Positions 1 through 9,212 are shown, counted from the stretch's first letter. The stretch: 64,000 bases of DNA from Ancylobacter novellus DSM 506 (GCF_000092925.1 NC_014217.1:2294001-2358000); one strand, 5' to 3'. The notes: generated by a model not told the origin, from the letters alone. Translations and numbers: made by a program.

Positions 1-912
1 CACGAAGCCGAGGATGGCGCCGCCGAGCCCGAGATAGGCCAGCATGAAGGGCGAGGCGCACAGCACCCAGAAATACTCGGCGAAATAGCGCGCGAACCAG
101 CGCAGCGGATGGCCGCCGCGCATGCTGCGGCGCCAGGCGGACGCCTCCGGCGCCGGCGCGCCGCTCTCCGCCGCCGACAGCGCGACTTCGCCCTCGATAT
201 CGAGCCCCTTCATGGCGCGCTCGATCGCGCCCATGTCGGGGGCGACCTGCCGCACGGTGCGGCTGCGCGTGTCGAGCAGCAGCACCTTGTCGGCCAGCGG
301 CAGCAGGTCGTCGACATGGTGGGCGGCGATCAGCACCGGCGTGCCGCGCTCGGTGCAGATGTCCTTAATGATGCCGGCGAGCCGGCGCGAGGAGATGATG
401 TCGAGGCCGGAATTGGGCTCGTCGAGAATCAGGATCGGGTGGCCGGCGATCAGCGTGCGGGCGATGGCGATGCGCTGCTTCTGCCCGCCGCTGCAGGAGG
501 CGATCGGCTGCTCGGGCCGGATATCGGCGAGCAGCGACATGATCGGGCCGGCGTCGTAATGGTGCGCCGACTTCGGCGCGTGGTCGGCGGCGATCTTCAC
601 GTTCTCGCCGGCGCTGAGGTCGTCGAACAGCGCATTGCCCTGGAAGACGAGGCCGCACATGTCGCTGCGGCTGGTCGAGAGGTCGACCACCCTCTCGCCA
701 TAGCTGAGCGTGCCCTCGATTTTCCACTCGCCGTCGCGCTCGTCGATCAGCCCACACAGCGTGTTGATGATGCTGGTCTTGCCGCTGCCGCTCGGGCCGA
801 TGATCAGCACCAGCTCGCGCGCGCCGACCTCGAAATGCGCCCGACGCACCAGGTCCACCCCGTGCGGGGTGGTGATGGTCAGGTCGCGTACCGACAGGAC
901 GAGGCCGCTCAC
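1..912 (-). CDS. ABC transporter ATPase fused to a membrane domain (partial, cut by window edge)
   Basis: The first 304 residues can be read; the rest lies beyond base 1. The protein starts at a GTG at 912 that overlaps the stop of the upstream gene (GTGA), so the two are probably translationally coupled. The ABC ATPase domain is complete: Walker A GPSGSGKT near residue 38, signature SCSGGQKQR near 145, Walker B ILILDEP near 167 and the H-loop histidine in AAHHVDD. After a linker, residues from about 285 onward become hydrophobic (WVLCASPFMLAYLGLGG), which indicates a fused permease part. The fusion resembles lipid-type ABC systems with an MlaE-like permease, but too little of the permease is visible to assign it. 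The substrate is unknown. Confidence 0.8.
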   Translation of the reverse strand, partial: MSGLVLSVRDLTITTPHGVDLVRRAHFEVGARELVLIIGPSGSGKTSIINTLCGLIDERDGEWKIEGTLSYGERVVDLSTSRSDMCGLVFQGNALFDDLSAGENVKIAADHAPKSAHHYDAGPIMSLLADIRPEQPIASCSGGQKQRIAIARTLIAGHPILILDEPNSGLDIISSRRLAGIIKDICTERGTPVLIAAHHVDDLLPLADKVLLLDTRSRTVRQVAPDMGAIERAMKGLDIEGEVALSAAESGAPAPEASAWRRSMRGGHPLRWFARYFAEYFWVLCASPFMLAYLGLGGAILGFV

Positions 913-2108
913 GATCCGGCTCCCCTGCCCGGCCCGACCCGCTCGAGCGTCACCGCCGCGTCGCTCTCGACGCCCTGCAGCCGCTTCAGGTCCTCCGGCG
1001 TCACCAGCATGATCAGCGGCGTGCGCGCGGCCATGGCGAAGGCCTTGAAGACGTGCGCCGCCAGCGGGTTCAGCGTGCTCTCCGAGCCGAGCCCGCCGAG
1101 ATGCTGCGGCAGGGCGCCGGCGAGCATGGCGACCGAATCGGTGAAGGGCCGCAGCATCGCCCGCAGCCGCACATCCCAGAACATCTGCGTCACCACCGCG
1201 GGCACGCGGCGGTCGCGCAGCAGCGCGTCGATGGAACCGATGACGATGCGCTCGGTGAGCTGCCGCGCCTCCCGCGTCTCCAGCTGGGCGCGGCCGAAAT
1301 TGACCAGCACCTGCTGCAGCCGCGGATCGGCGAGCGTCTCGCTCATGGCGCGGATCGCCGGCTCATAGTCGAGCCCATAACCGAAGGGGACGCCGATGGC
1401 GCTCGCCCAGTTGGCGCGCACCATCTGCCAGAACGCGCCCGAGAGCCGGCTCACCAATATCTCCTGCACCTCGCCGCGCAGGGCCCGGCGCATGGCCGGC
1501 TCGGCATTGGCGAGCAGCCCCTGCAGCGCGGCCTGGGTGCGCGGGTCGCGCCAGGCGCTGGAGATCGCGTCGGTCAGCATGGCCCGCAGTTCGGGGCGGT
1601 ATTCATTGGTGAACACGTCGGAGGTGATGATGCGCTCGATCGCCTGCGCCGCCATGTCCTGCACCAGGCTGATGCGGTGGCGCAGCTCGGCCTGCGAGCT
1701 CTCCGTCGCCGCCCCCCACAGCACGCTGATGCTCGCATCGGCGAGGATCGCCTCGTCGGCGTCGGCATATTCCCTGACGGTGCTGGGGAACAGGTCGACG
1801 CGGATGCGGCCGTCCTTGCCGATCACCGCCGTGCCGTGCCGCACCACGCTGTGGTCCGGCCGCATGACGAAGACGGGGATCGTGCCGGCAAAGGTGATGG
1901 TCTGCGCCGTGGGCTCGCGGAAATACAGCACCCGCGCATCGCTCGGGGCGTGCGGCAGCACCCGCCAGGCGGCGCCGACGAAAGCGGCGATGATGGCGAG
2001 CGAGGCGAGGACACCGCCGGCATATTGCACGCCCGGGCTGAAGGTCGGCCAGCGCCTTGGCAGGAACCGGCGGAGCGGCAGCCGCGGCATCGATATTCGC
2101 GCGATCAT
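909..2108 (-). CDS. membrane-anchored protein of unknown function, partner of the ABC ATPase
   Basis: A 399-residue protein with one strong hydrophobic segment at about residues 30-50 (GGVLASLAIIAAFVGAAW) behind an Arg-rich N-terminus. This predicts an inner-membrane anchor with a large periplasmic domain. I recognise no domain. The 4-base overlap with the downstream ABC ATPase/permease gene suggests it is the periplasmic or substrate-handling partner of that transporter, much as MlaD-type proteins partner MlaFE, although no MCE motif is visible. It is divergent from the small membrane protein gene at 2189. A later ATG at 2090 is an alternative start. Confidence 0.6.
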   Translation of the reverse strand: MIARISMPRLPLRRFLPRRWPTFSPGVQYAGGVLASLAIIAAFVGAAWRVLPHAPSDARVLYFREPTAQTITFAGTIPVFVMRPDHSVVRHGTAVIGKDGRIRVDLFPSTVREYADADEAILADASISVLWGAATESSQAELRHRISLVQDMAAQAIERIITSDVFTNEYRPELRAMLTDAISSAWRDPRTQAALQGLLANAEPAMRRALRGEVQEILVSRLSGAFWQMVRANWASAIGVPFGYGLDYEPAIRAMSETLADPRLQQVLVNFGRAQLETREARQLTERIVIGSIDALLRDRRVPAVVTQMFWDVRLRAMLRPFTDSVAMLAGALPQHLGGLGSESTLNPLAAHVFKAFAMAARTPLIMLVTPEDLKRLQGVESDAAVTLERVGPGRGAGS

Positions 2109-2188
2109 CGTGCCGCCCCTGCCCTTCGCGTTGCGCGGCGCGGCGAAGCTTCTAGAATTGCCGGCAGGCCAGAGAGGAGACGCCGTCC

Positions 2189-2623
2189 TTGCGTATTCGC
2201 CACCCCAGTGTGCGCAATTTCGGCCTCACCATGTTCACCACGCGCCTGCTGGGCGCGCTGTTCCTGGTGATGTCGACCTACAATGCGAGCGGCTATTCGC
2301 TGCTGCACTGGGTGAGCGAACGCTGGTCGCAGGACTGGACGGTGCAGCTCCCGATCATCACCCTCTACGTCGTCATCTATCTGCTGCTGGTGCGCGTCAC
2401 GGTGCGCCAGCTGCGCGCGCCCGGCATTGCGCTCACCGTCGCCCTGCTGGGATCGCTGGCCTATTTCCTCGTCGATGTCGGCATCGTGCCGCTGGAGGAC
2501 GGGCGCGACCTGCTGCCCATCCTGCTCTACATGCTCGGCGGGCTGATCGCCGTCGGCCTGTGCTGGGCGTCGGCCTGGGTGATGCTGACCGGACAGGTGA
2601 GCGTCGACAATCTGAACGCCTGA
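2189..2623 (+). CDS. small integral membrane protein, DUF6524-like
   Basis: A 144-residue protein with about four transmembrane helices (roughly residues 16-32, 53-72, 82-98 and 113-135). The N-terminal stretch MSTYNASGYSLLHWV resembles the DUF6524 group of small alphaproteobacterial membrane proteins as I recall it; the family name is not verified. The TTG start at 2189 was chosen because GAGGAG lies about 9 bases upstream. An ATG at 2231 would remove 14 residues. No function is known. It is convergent with the exported protein gene ending at 2629, with a gap of only 5 bases. Confidence 0.65.
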   Translation: MRIRHPSVRNFGLTMFTTRLLGALFLVMSTYNASGYSLLHWVSERWSQDWTVQLPIITLYVVIYLLLVRVTVRQLRAPGIALTVALLGSLAYFLVDVGIVPLEDGRDLLPILLYMLGGLIAVGLCWASAWVMLTGQVSVDNLNA

Positions 2624-2628
2624 ATAGG

Positions 2629-3219
2629 TCACGCCAGACGCGACCTCAGCGCAAGCAGGGCCGTCACGGCCGCATAGATGGCGAGGGCGATGCCGGCGAG
2701 CACGAGGCCCGAAGCGGTGGTCTGCGGGATGGTGAGCTGGCGCGCGGAAGCAAGCTGGACACCGGCCTGCGGCAGGATCAGCACCATGTTCTCGGTGCCC
2801 TCCTTGTCGCCGATCTTGTAGGTCATCTCCAATTCGCTGCGGCCGGCCGGCAACATGACGTCGCTGGCGACATAGGTGCCGGGCACGACCTCCTCGAAGC
2901 TCACCGGCACGAAGTCGATCGTCATCTCGATCTCGGCGCCGGTGGTGGGCTGGCCATCCGAATAACGCTGCAGGAACAGCACCAGCTTGTTGCGGTCATA
3001 GGCGAGCACGACTTCCTGGTTGCCGATGCGCGTCTCCGTGCGCGGCGCCACCGTGATGGTGCGCGGGCCGCCGCCGCCATGGTCATGGCCGTCCTGGGCG
3101 GCGGCAGCGCCGCCCATGCCGACGAGCAGCGCCGCCGCCAGCAACACGCCGCTGAGCAGTGCGCTCGCCCTGCCCGCCGCCGCGCGCGCGGCCTGCCTGA
3201 AACCCCGCGCCTCAATCAT
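2629..3219 (-). CDS. exported protein with C-terminal membrane anchor, unknown function
   Basis: A 196-residue protein with a signal peptide (hydrophobic LLSGVLLAAALLVGMGGAAA, cleavage probably near AAAQ at about residue 41), a short His/Gly stretch GHDHGGGG, a beta-rich periplasmic domain and a C-terminal transmembrane helix (about residues 170-190). The layout resembles periplasmic domains encoded beside heavy-metal or multidrug efflux genes, and the His-Asp-His stretch could bind metal, but both are inferences. The start overlaps the stop of the upstream 120-residue gene by 4 bases, so the two form a coupled pair. Confidence 0.6.
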   Translation of the reverse strand: MIEARGFRQAARAAAGRASALLSGVLLAAALLVGMGGAAAAQDGHDHGGGGPRTITVAPRTETRIGNQEVVLAYDRNKLVLFLQRYSDGQPTTGAEIEMTIDFVPVSFEEVVPGTYVASDVMLPAGRSELEMTYKIGDKEGTENMVLILPQAGVQLASARQLTIPQTTASGLVLAGIALAIYAAVTALLALRSRLA

Positions 3220-3578
3220 TTCTTTTCACCATGCCATGTGCCAAGTCGCCGGCCGAAGACGGCCTCGATACGCTCGTCCCTGCCGTAGAGCGCCTCCTCG
3301 CGCCGGTTCTCCGAGCGCACGTCGTCGATCAGCCAGCGCCAGAACCTCATCCGCCGGCTTTCCTCGTGGAGGCTGCCGAGCAGGATGCGCATGACCGACA
3401 TCGTGACCCGGTGCTCGCGCTCGAACTGCGTGCGCAGCCAGCGCTCGCGCTCCAGCGCCGCCTCGGCCTCGCTGGTCACGGGAGCCGGCTCCGGGGCGTC
3501 CGGCCGAGCGGGCTCGTCCGCCGGACCGGAAGCGGGAGCGGCGGAGGCGCGCTCGGAATCGTCGGATGGCTCGGTCAT
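3216..3578 (-). CDS. small hypothetical protein, acidic and coiled-coil-like
   Basis: A 120-residue protein. The first 40 residues are Pro/Ala/Asp/Glu-rich and probably disordered. The rest is a charged helical segment (AALERERWLRTQFEREH and onward) ending in a basic tail. No transmembrane helix is seen and no family is recognised. It is coupled by an ATGA overlap to the exported membrane-anchored protein downstream, so it may act with it at the membrane. Codon usage is normal for the region. Confidence rests on this coupling and on the lack of a better frame here. Confidence 0.5.
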   Translation of the reverse strand: MTEPSDDSERASAAPASGPADEPARPDAPEPAPVTSEAEAALERERWLRTQFEREHRVTMSVMRILLGSLHEESRRMRFWRWLIDDVRSENRREEALYGRDERIEAVFGRRLGTWHGEKK

Positions 3579-3740
3579 CGGCGGTCACGGCATCGGGAGG
3601 CGCGGCGGCGCACATCGGCGCGAGGACACCGTGCGACGGCCGTCCCGTGTCCATCCGCAGGCGCGACACAAGCCGGACGATACCACGCCTTTACGGAGCG
3701 GTCGCCGGTTTCTATTGTCATGCCATTGCGGAGGGTCAGC

Positions 3741-3935
3741 ATGCTCTACATCGTTCCGATAGCGGTCGTCTTACTGGGCTTCGCGGCCGACGTCCTGGTG
3801 GAGATCTCCGCCGAACTGTCGAGCGACGTGCTGGTCGAGGCGGATGCCGGCGTATCGTCGCATGGCAGCCGCATCGTCGGCGGCAACATCGTCGACATGC
3901 GGCCGGAAACCTCGCTCTCCGGCACCGTGCGGTAA
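3741..3935 (+). CDS. possible small membrane-anchored protein
   Basis: A 64-residue frame beginning MLYIVPIAVVLLGFAADV, a hydrophobic N-terminus that could be a signal or anchor, followed by a short polar tail. GGAGGG lies about 6 bases before the ATG at 3741; an ATG at 3720 would add seven residues. It fills the otherwise empty gap between two minus-strand genes. No homologue is recognised and the frame could be fortuitous. Confidence 0.35.
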   Translation: MLYIVPIAVVLLGFAADVLVEISAELSSDVLVEADAGVSSHGSRIVGGNIVDMRPETSLSGTVR

Positions 3936-3942
3936 GGCGCGC

Positions 3943-5382
3943 TCACGGCGTCGCCCCCTGAGGCGCGGTCCCGTTCGGCACCGCGCTCGGAGGGACGGGC
4001 GCTGAGAGATCGACGGTCGCCTCCGCGGCCGCCGGCGTCGGCTCGGAAGCCGCGGCAGGCGCCACCTCCACCGGAATGGCGTTGACCGGCGCGACCGCCG
4101 GGGCGGGCTCGACCGCCGCCTCGGGCGTGGCCGCAGGCGGCAGAGTCGCCGGCTCGCCCGACGGGTCCGTCGGCAGCGGATCGGCGATATCGGCGGCCGG
4201 CAACTCCTTGGCGATCTTCTCGCGCAGGCGGTCGACGACGATCCGGGTCATCTCGGTGATGGCCGTCTCGTTGCGCAGATAGTTCCGCGCGGCGTCGAGC
4301 CAGGGCGTCATCGCCACCACATAGTGCGCGTCCATGTCCTGCAGCGCGCCCACCGCGCCGGCGACGTCGCCAACCGCGAGCATCCTGTCGGCGCGGGTCA
4401 CGGCGAGGTTTGCCGCTTCGAGCTTGTACGGCTCGGTGGAGATCACGTACCGGTTCACCAGCGACATGCTGTACTGGTAGTAGCCGGCCGGCGCGCCGAT
4501 GTTCAGCCCCGCCGCCGCGGCATAGGACGGGAACACACGCTGGAGTTCCGCCGCGTTCGGGATGCCGGTGCGGGCCGGTCCCATCAGCTGGGTGAGATAG
4601 CCGGAGAACAGATCGTTGTTGCCGGCTATGGCGTAGACATTCATCAGCTCCGCCTCGAAGGGGCGGCCGGTGTAGAAGGTCGTGCGCAGCTGGCCGAGGG
4701 CGACCGAGAAGACCGGCGAATCGGTGCCGATCGGGGCTTCGGCCTGCTGGGTGTTATCGGTGACCGCCTGCTTGAGCGCGCCGATCTCGGTCGCCTGCTC
4801 GGCAAGCTTGGTGTCGGTGCTGCTCTGGTCGTCGAGGGACTGGGCCATCTCGTTGTTCAGCCGGCCGAGCTTCTCCCCGGCGCCGCGCAGGCTGACTTCG
4901 ACATTGGTCACGCGCTCGGCCAGCGGCACCAGCCGCGCATCCGTCACCGGCATGAGGCGCGGCATGAGGATGGCGGCGATGGCCGCGACCGCCGCACCGG
5001 CGACGGCGCCGCCGGCGATGCCGAGCCATGGCGGCAATTCGCTCGAGCCCTTCTTTCCCGCGCGTCCCGCCGGCGGGCGCACCGCCTCCGGTTCCCCGGC
5101 AGAGGCTTCGGCAGAGGCTTCGGCAGGAACTTGGGTAGGCGCTTCGGCAGGCTCCGAAGCGGCAACCGCGGCGGCGATCGGCACCACCGACGCCTCGACG
5201 GGTGCCGCCTTCTCGTCGGCACTGGTCTCGCCATTGCGCAACCAGTCCTCGATCGAGGCCGGCGAGGCGTTCGACGGCCCGGCGTCAGCCGGAGCGCCCG
5301 GAACCGCGTCCTGCCCGCTCTCCGGCGTCTCGCGCTGCACCAGCGTCGGCTTCGCCCCTATGGTGACGCGCTTTGCCGTCAT
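3943..5382 (-). CDS. Mic60/mitofilin-like inner-membrane protein
   Basis: 479 residues, in order: a Pro/Ala/Glu-rich cytoplasmic N-terminus (about 1-120), one transmembrane helix (about 121-150, GIAGGAVAGAAVAAIAAIL), a coiled coil (about 160-225), and a helical C-terminal domain opening with ALGQLRTTFYTGRPFEAEL, then GIPNAAELQRVF and later GDVAGAVGALQDMD. This order and these motifs match bacterial mitofilin (COG4223-type) proteins, which shape or tether inner membrane in alphaproteobacteria. A long Pro/Ala-rich C-terminal tail is extra. The canonical gene sits in the heme cluster near hemD. This one is instead coupled by an ATGA overlap to an upstream ParA-type ATPase, so it may be a paralogue with a positioning role. 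Confidence 0.6.
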   Translation of the reverse strand: MTAKRVTIGAKPTLVQRETPESGQDAVPGAPADAGPSNASPASIEDWLRNGETSADEKAAPVEASVVPIAAAVAASEPAEAPTQVPAEASAEASAGEPEAVRPPAGRAGKKGSSELPPWLGIAGGAVAGAAVAAIAAILMPRLMPVTDARLVPLAERVTNVEVSLRGAGEKLGRLNNEMAQSLDDQSSTDTKLAEQATEIGALKQAVTDNTQQAEAPIGTDSPVFSVALGQLRTTFYTGRPFEAELMNVYAIAGNNDLFSGYLTQLMGPARTGIPNAAELQRVFPSYAAAAGLNIGAPAGYYQYSMSLVNRYVISTEPYKLEAANLAVTRADRMLAVGDVAGAVGALQDMDAHYVVAMTPWLDAARNYLRNETAITEMTRIVVDRLREKIAKELPAADIADPLPTDPSGEPATLPPAATPEAAVEPAPAVAPVNAIPVEVAPAAASEPTPAAAEATVDLSAPVPPSAVPNGTAPQGATP

Positions 5383-6014
5383 AGTCCCTGCTCCTTGAGC
5401 TCGGCCGTCAGGGCCGTGATTTCCTTTGCCGCCTGTCCGCGCCCGTCGAGCTCCCGCACGAGCCGGCCGGTCGCCACGCTCTCGACGAAAGCAATACGCT
5501 GGCCAATGACGGTATTGAGCGCCGGAATCTCGCCGTCGAGCGCCGAGCGCATGTCGCGCCCCACCACCGTGCCGGTGATGCAGCGATTGACCACGAAGGC
5601 GGCCTTCAGGTCCGGCTTGAACATCCGCGCCTCGTTGACCAGCCCGACGATCTCCATGCTCGCCCACAGGTCGTAGGAGGACGGCTGCACCGGGATCAGG
5701 ATCAGGTCCGAGGCGAGGATGGTGGAGCGCGCCAGCGCGGTGACGCGCGGCGGTCCGTCGATGACGATATGGTCGTTGGCCTTGGCGAGGTCCGGCACCT
5801 CCTGGTGCAGCACCTCGCGGGCGAGGCCGATCACGCCGAACAGGCGCGGCAGGCCGCTTTGGGCGCGGGTCTGGGCCCAGTCGAGCGCCGAGCCCTGAGG
5901 GTCGGCGTCGATCACCGCCACCCGCGCGCCCTCCGACGCCAGTTCGCCGGCGATATGGGTGGCGAGCGTGGTCTTGCCCACGCCGCCCTTCTGGTTGAGC
6001 AGCCCGATGATCAT
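5379..6014 (-). CDS. ParA-family partitioning ATPase
   Basis: 211 residues, the usual size of small ParA/MinD-superfamily ATPases. The deviant Walker A motif NQKGGVGKTTLA is at residues 7-18, Walker A-prime VIDADPQGSALDW follows, and the switch motif is VIDGPPR. Such ATPases form dimers on DNA or membrane and position cargo such as plasmids, chemoreceptor arrays or microcompartments. No ParB or parS-like gene is adjacent. The partner is the mitofilin-like membrane protein, whose start overlaps this stop. The gene starts 64 bases after the RND pump ends, so it may share that transcript. Confidence 0.85.
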   Translation of the reverse strand: MIIGLLNQKGGVGKTTLATHIAGELASEGARVAVIDADPQGSALDWAQTRAQSGLPRLFGVIGLAREVLHQEVPDLAKANDHIVIDGPPRVTALARSTILASDLILIPVQPSSYDLWASMEIVGLVNEARMFKPDLKAAFVVNRCITGTVVGRDMRSALDGEIPALNTVIGQRIAFVESVATGRLVRELDGRGQAAKEITALTAELKEQGL

Positions 6015-6078
6015 GCGCCGTCCCCCGGCTGCCGGCGCCCACTCGCCGGTATCTTATTGTGGCGCAATCGGGAACGCA

Positions 6079-9000
6079 TCAATAGGCCCCCTTCAGCTGC
6101 GTGCCGGAGTCATTCGCGGTGGTCACAAGATTTTCCAGCGCCCGCGGCGCGAAGCGCTGGAACAGCAGCGGCGTGAGCACGGTGTCGAGGATGGTGGAGC
6201 TGAGCAGCCCGCCGAAGATCACCACCGCGACGGGGTGCAGGATCTCCTTGCCCGGCTGGTCGGAGCCGAGCAGCAGCGGAATCAGCGCCACCACCGCCGA
6301 GGCGGCGGTCATCAGCACCGGCACCAGGCGCTCATTGGCGCCGCGGATGATGAGGTGCTCGTTGAAGGTCTCTCCCTCGTGCTCCATCAGGTGGATGTAG
6401 TGGTTGATCTTGAGGATGCCGTTGCGGGTGGCGATGCCCGCCAGCGTGACGAAACCCACGATCGAGGCGATGGAGACGTCGACGCCGCTGATCTTCAGCG
6501 CCAGCACGCTGCCGATGAGGGCGAGCGGCACGTTGCCCATGATGATGCCCGCCAGCAGCATCGACTTGAAGCGGACATAGAGGATGGCGAACACCAGCGC
6601 GAAGGAGATCAGCGACAGGCCGGCGAGGCGCAGGGTCGAGCGCGCCTGCTCGGCGAACACGCCCTCGAACTGGATGAAATAGCCCGGCGGCAGCTTGATG
6701 TTGGCCATCATCTCGTGGATGCCGGCGACGGCGAGATTGTCGTTGCTGCCGTCGCCATTGGCGGTCACGAGGATGCGGCGCTGGTTGTTCTCGCGCAGGA
6801 TGTCGTTCGGGCCGGACGTCTCCGAAACGCGGGCGATGGCGGAAAGCGGCACCTGCCCGGCCGGTGTGTCGACCAGCACCGAGCTTAGCTGCGCCATCCG
6901 GCGGTCGGGGTCGCCGAGGCGTATCACCAGGTCGAAATGCTTGATGCCGTCGATGATCTCCGAGACCTCGTCGCCATTGGTGAGCGCGGCGATGCGCTGG
7001 GTCATCTCGCCGGGCTGCACGCCGTAGAGCAGCGCGCGGTCGGGGTCGAAATGCACCTGGATCTGCGGCACCGGCACCTGGCGCTCGATGTTCACGTCGG
7101 TGAGGCCGGGAATGGTCCTCAGCCAGGCCTCGACGTCGCGGCCGACGGTGCGCAACGTGTCGAGATCGGGACCGAAGATCTTCATCACCACCTGCGCCGG
7201 CACGCCGGTCAGCATGTGGTCGATGCGCATGGCGATGGGCTGGCTGATGCTGAACGCGCCCGGCAGGCCGGCGAGGCGTGCGCGCACATCGTCCATGATC
7301 ACCTTGAGCGGGCGTTTGCTGCGCACCAGCTCGAGCTCCAGCTCGGTGACGTTGACGCCGAGCGCGTGCTCGTCCTGTTCGGAGCGGCCGGTGCGGCGGC
7401 CGACCTTCACCGCCTCGGGGATGCCCTGCAGCACCTTCTCCGCGGTGGCGGCGATGCGGCTCGATTCGTCGAGCGAGATGCCCGGTTCGAGCACCAAGGG
7501 GATGACGAGCGCGCCCTCGTTGAACTTCGGCAGGAAGGAGCGCGGCAGCGACGGCACCACGCTGGCGGCGACGAACACCGCGATGCTGATGGTGGTGATG
7601 ACCGGCGCGGGATGGCGCAGCACCCATCCGAGCAGGCGCGTATTGGTCGCCTTGAGCCGCCGCACCAGCCCGCTGTCATGCTCCTCGATGCCCTTGGTGT
7701 TGGGCAGGAGATAGGAGCACAGCACCGGCGTCAGCGTGATCGAGACGATGAGGCTCGCCAGGATCGACACGATGTAGGCGATGCCGAGCGGCGGGAACAG
7801 CCGCCCCTCGATGCCGGGCAGCGCGAAGAGCGGCACGAAGACCAGCACGATGATGGCGGTCGAATAGACGATGGAGGAGCGCACCTCCTGCGAGGCGGTC
7901 GCGATGACCTCCAGCGAGGGCAGCGGCACCGCCCGCTGGGCGTTCTCGCGCAGGCGGCGGAAGATGTTCTCCACGTCCACCACCGCGTCGTCGACCAATT
8001 CGCCGATGGCGATGGCCAGGCCGCCCAGCGTCATGGTGTTGATGGTCATGCCCATCCAGCGCAGCACGACGAAGGTCGTCAGCACCGAGACCGGGATCGC
8101 CACCAGCGAGATGGTGGTGGTGCGCACGTTGAACAGGAACAGGAACAGGATGACCGCCACCGCCAGGATGGCCTCGGTCAGCACCTGTTCGAGATTGTTG
8201 ACCGCCGCGTGGATGAAGTCGGACTGGCGGAACAGGAACTCGTTCACCACCGTGCCCGGCGGCATGGAGCGCTGCAGCTCCGCCAGCACCCGCTCGACCT
8301 CGGCGGTCAATTTGACCGTGTCGGCCTGCGGCTGCTTCTGCACCGAGATCACCACCGCTTCCTCGCCCATGAAGCCGGCCGAGCCGCGCCGCTGCTTGGG
8401 CTGGAAGGAGACCTCGGCGAACTGGCGCAGCAGCACCGGCTGGCCGAGGCGGTGATCGACGACGACGTTGCGCAGGTCTTCGAGATTCTGCGTGCGCGAG
8501 ACGTTGCGGATCAGGAATTCCTGGTCGCTCTGGTTGACCACGCCGCCGCCGGCATTGGAGCCGAACGCCTGCAGCGCGGTGCGCAGCTCGTCGACCGTGA
8601 CGCCGAGCTGGCTCATGCGCAGCATGTCCAGCGTCACGCGGTATTCCTTGACGAGGCCGCCGATCGGCACGACGCGGCCCACGCCCGGGATGGATCGCAG
8701 CCGCATGCCCACCGTCCAGTCGGCGAGTTCGCGCAGCTCCATGGGCGAGAGCACGGTGCTGGAAACCGCCACCAGCGCGATCTCGCCCATATAGGAGGAG
8801 ATCGGCGCCATGATCGGGCGCACGCCCGCCGGCAGTTCGGCCTGCACGGTCTGCAGGCGCTCGGCGACGATCTGCCGGTCGATGTAGATGTTGCCGTCCC
8901 AGCCGAACTCGACGAAGACGATGGACAGACCGTTAGTGGAGGAGGAACGCACGCGGGTGACGCCCGCCGCGCCCGCCATCGCCGCCTCGATGCGGGCGGA

Positions 9001-9195
9001 GATCTGCAGCTCGATCTCCTCCGGCGCCAAGCCCGGCGCCTCGGTGAGGATGGTCACCAGCCCCTTGTTGAGCTCCGGCAGCACGTCGACCCGCAGCTCG
9101 CTCAGCGAGACGCCGCCATAGATCATGCCGACGGCGAAGACCATCAGCACCAGCAGCCGGGCCTTGAGGCTGATATTGACCAGGAAAGCGAACAT
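6079..9195 (-). CDS. heavy-metal RND efflux permease, CzcA/CusA family
   Basis: 1038 residues, full length for HME-RND pumps: an N-terminal transmembrane helix, a large periplasmic loop, a central helix bundle, a second loop and a C-terminal bundle. The helix-4 proton-relay region reads GELVDDAVVDVENIFRR, with the acidic residues expected of this family. HME pumps expel divalent cations or Cu(I)/Ag(I) by proton antiport as trimers with an adaptor (CzcB/CusB) and an outer-membrane channel. Neither partner is encoded nearby. The gene follows the ZnuB-like permease by 17 bases, so it is probably co-transcribed with a metal-binding protein and permease. Zinc is the likeliest metal, by context only. 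Confidence 0.88.
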   Translation of the reverse strand: MFAFLVNISLKARLLVLMVFAVGMIYGGVSLSELRVDVLPELNKGLVTILTEAPGLAPEEIELQISARIEAAMAGAAGVTRVRSSSTNGLSIVFVEFGWDGNIYIDRQIVAERLQTVQAELPAGVRPIMAPISSYMGEIALVAVSSTVLSPMELRELADWTVGMRLRSIPGVGRVVPIGGLVKEYRVTLDMLRMSQLGVTVDELRTALQAFGSNAGGGVVNQSDQEFLIRNVSRTQNLEDLRNVVVDHRLGQPVLLRQFAEVSFQPKQRRGSAGFMGEEAVVISVQKQPQADTVKLTAEVERVLAELQRSMPPGTVVNEFLFRQSDFIHAAVNNLEQVLTEAILAVAVILFLFLFNVRTTTISLVAIPVSVLTTFVVLRWMGMTINTMTLGGLAIAIGELVDDAVVDVENIFRRLRENAQRAVPLPSLEVIATASQEVRSSIVYSTAIIVLVFVPLFALPGIEGRLFPPLGIAYIVSILASLIVSITLTPVLCSYLLPNTKGIEEHDSGLVRRLKATNTRLLGWVLRHPAPVITTISIAVFVAASVVPSLPRSFLPKFNEGALVIPLVLEPGISLDESSRIAATAEKVLQGIPEAVKVGRRTGRSEQDEHALGVNVTELELELVRSKRPLKVIMDDVRARLAGLPGAFSISQPIAMRIDHMLTGVPAQVVMKIFGPDLDTLRTVGRDVEAWLRTIPGLTDVNIERQVPVPQIQVHFDPDRALLYGVQPGEMTQRIAALTNGDEVSEIIDGIKHFDLVIRLGDPDRRMAQLSSVLVDTPAGQVPLSAIARVSETSGPNDILRENNQRRILVTANGDGSNDNLAVAGIHEMMANIKLPPGYFIQFEGVFAEQARSTLRLAGLSLISFALVFAILYVRFKSMLLAGIIMGNVPLALIGSVLALKISGVDVSIASIVGFVTLAGIATRNGILKINHYIHLMEHEGETFNEHLIIRGANERLVPVLMTAASAVVALIPLLLGSDQPGKEILHPVAVVIFGGLLSSTILDTVLTPLLFQRFAPRALENLVTTANDSGTQLKGAY

Positions 9196-9212
9196 CGTCC
9201 CGTCCCGCTTTC

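Noticed and set aside
3943..6042. A single 699-codon frame covering the ParA and mitofilin-like genes
   Set aside because: The first part is read in the wrong frame over parA. The real start is the ATG at 5382 in the ATGA overlap.
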